Source of the DNA: an uncultured Prevotellaceae bacterium
GTDB lineage: Bacteria > Bacteroidota > Bacteroidia > Bacteroidales > Bacteroidaceae
Length of the DNA stretch: 33,073 nt
Direction of reading: 5' to 3'
Assembly (NCBI GenBank): GCA_900316285.1
Contig: ONCG01000031.1
Span: forward strand, 28,361 to 61,433
Shown here: piece after piece, positions 33,070 to 33,073 of the stretch
Layout: the number at the start of each line of letters is the position of its first letter
Numbering within the stretch: the first letter of the stretch is position 1
Program-made: the position numbers and the translations under genes
Notes under the pieces: model-generated
What the model was told of the DNA's origin: nothing
Databases searched by the model: none
What the model saw: the letters and a program-made list of their open reading frames with translations, nothing else

Positions 33070-33073
33070 CACC

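Overview
The window looks like chromosomal DNA from a gut or rumen Bacteroidales bacterium, most likely Prevotella or a close relative. The reasons are the Bacteroidota promoter pattern (TTTG, about 20 bp, then TAnnTTTG) ahead of many genes, few Shine-Dalgarno sequences, an lpxC-fabZ gene fusion, Bacteroidetes-type HU proteins and a typical hemicellulase set. The genus is an inference; no rRNA or other taxonomic marker is present.

Layout. (1) 1-210: start of a GNAT acetyltransferase that runs off the left edge. (2) About 350-5600: an accessory island. It holds two unrecognised genes (504-1244, 1442-1831), a DUF3987-like protein (2045-3358), a CHC2/Toprim primase-like protein (3501-4508) and an HU-family protein (5119-5565). 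Its spacers carry a large inverted-repeat element with an AT-rich core (1857-2007), several REP/MITE-like palindromes, an array of 19-bp palindromes at 22-bp period (4711-4839) and simple tandem repeats. (3) 5886-8924: three glycosyltransferases in one apparent operon. (4) 9008-10195: an AAA ATPase with a DUF4143-like C-terminus. (5) 10296-13862: pyruvate:ferredoxin (flavodoxin) oxidoreductase, nifJ. (6) 14009-22473: a carbohydrate-degradation block with a GH2 beta-galactosidase on the minus strand, divergent from an operon of a PA14-containing GH3 enzyme, an acetyl-xylan-esterase-like hydrolase and a CE1/feruloyl-esterase-like protein. A candidate small RNA with its own promoter and terminator lies between GH2 and GH3. 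(7) 22506-23360: a decayed, inverted second copy of part of the region-2 island. It keeps the palindrome array, a shortened DUF3987-like gene, the inverted-repeat element and the tail of the small gene. (8) 23566-32944: conserved core genes, namely an HD phosphohydrolase, lpxD, lpxC-fabZ, lpxA, miaA, a beta-propeller-like secreted protein, a nucleoside phosphorylase, a DUF3784 membrane protein and mnmE. Then come a terminator and a promoter pointing off the right edge.

How the genes work together. lpxD, lpxC-fabZ and lpxA make the early lipid A intermediates, and FabZ links this to fatty-acid synthesis. GH3 plus the two esterases suggests debranching and final hydrolysis of substituted xylan. 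The glycosyltransferases probably build a surface glycan. The primase, DUF3987 and HU genes resemble a replication module of a mobile or satellite element.

The most unusual signal is the inverted-repeat element found twice (1857-2007 and 23133-23279). Both copies sit directly upstream of a DUF3987-like start codon, and both have a loop of exactly 99 bases between arms built from TTCCA units. The arms differ between copies, yet the two arms within a copy match each other, as expected if the palindrome itself is under selection. Together with the shared palindrome arrays it marks a repeat-rich, possibly replicating module that I cannot match to a described system.
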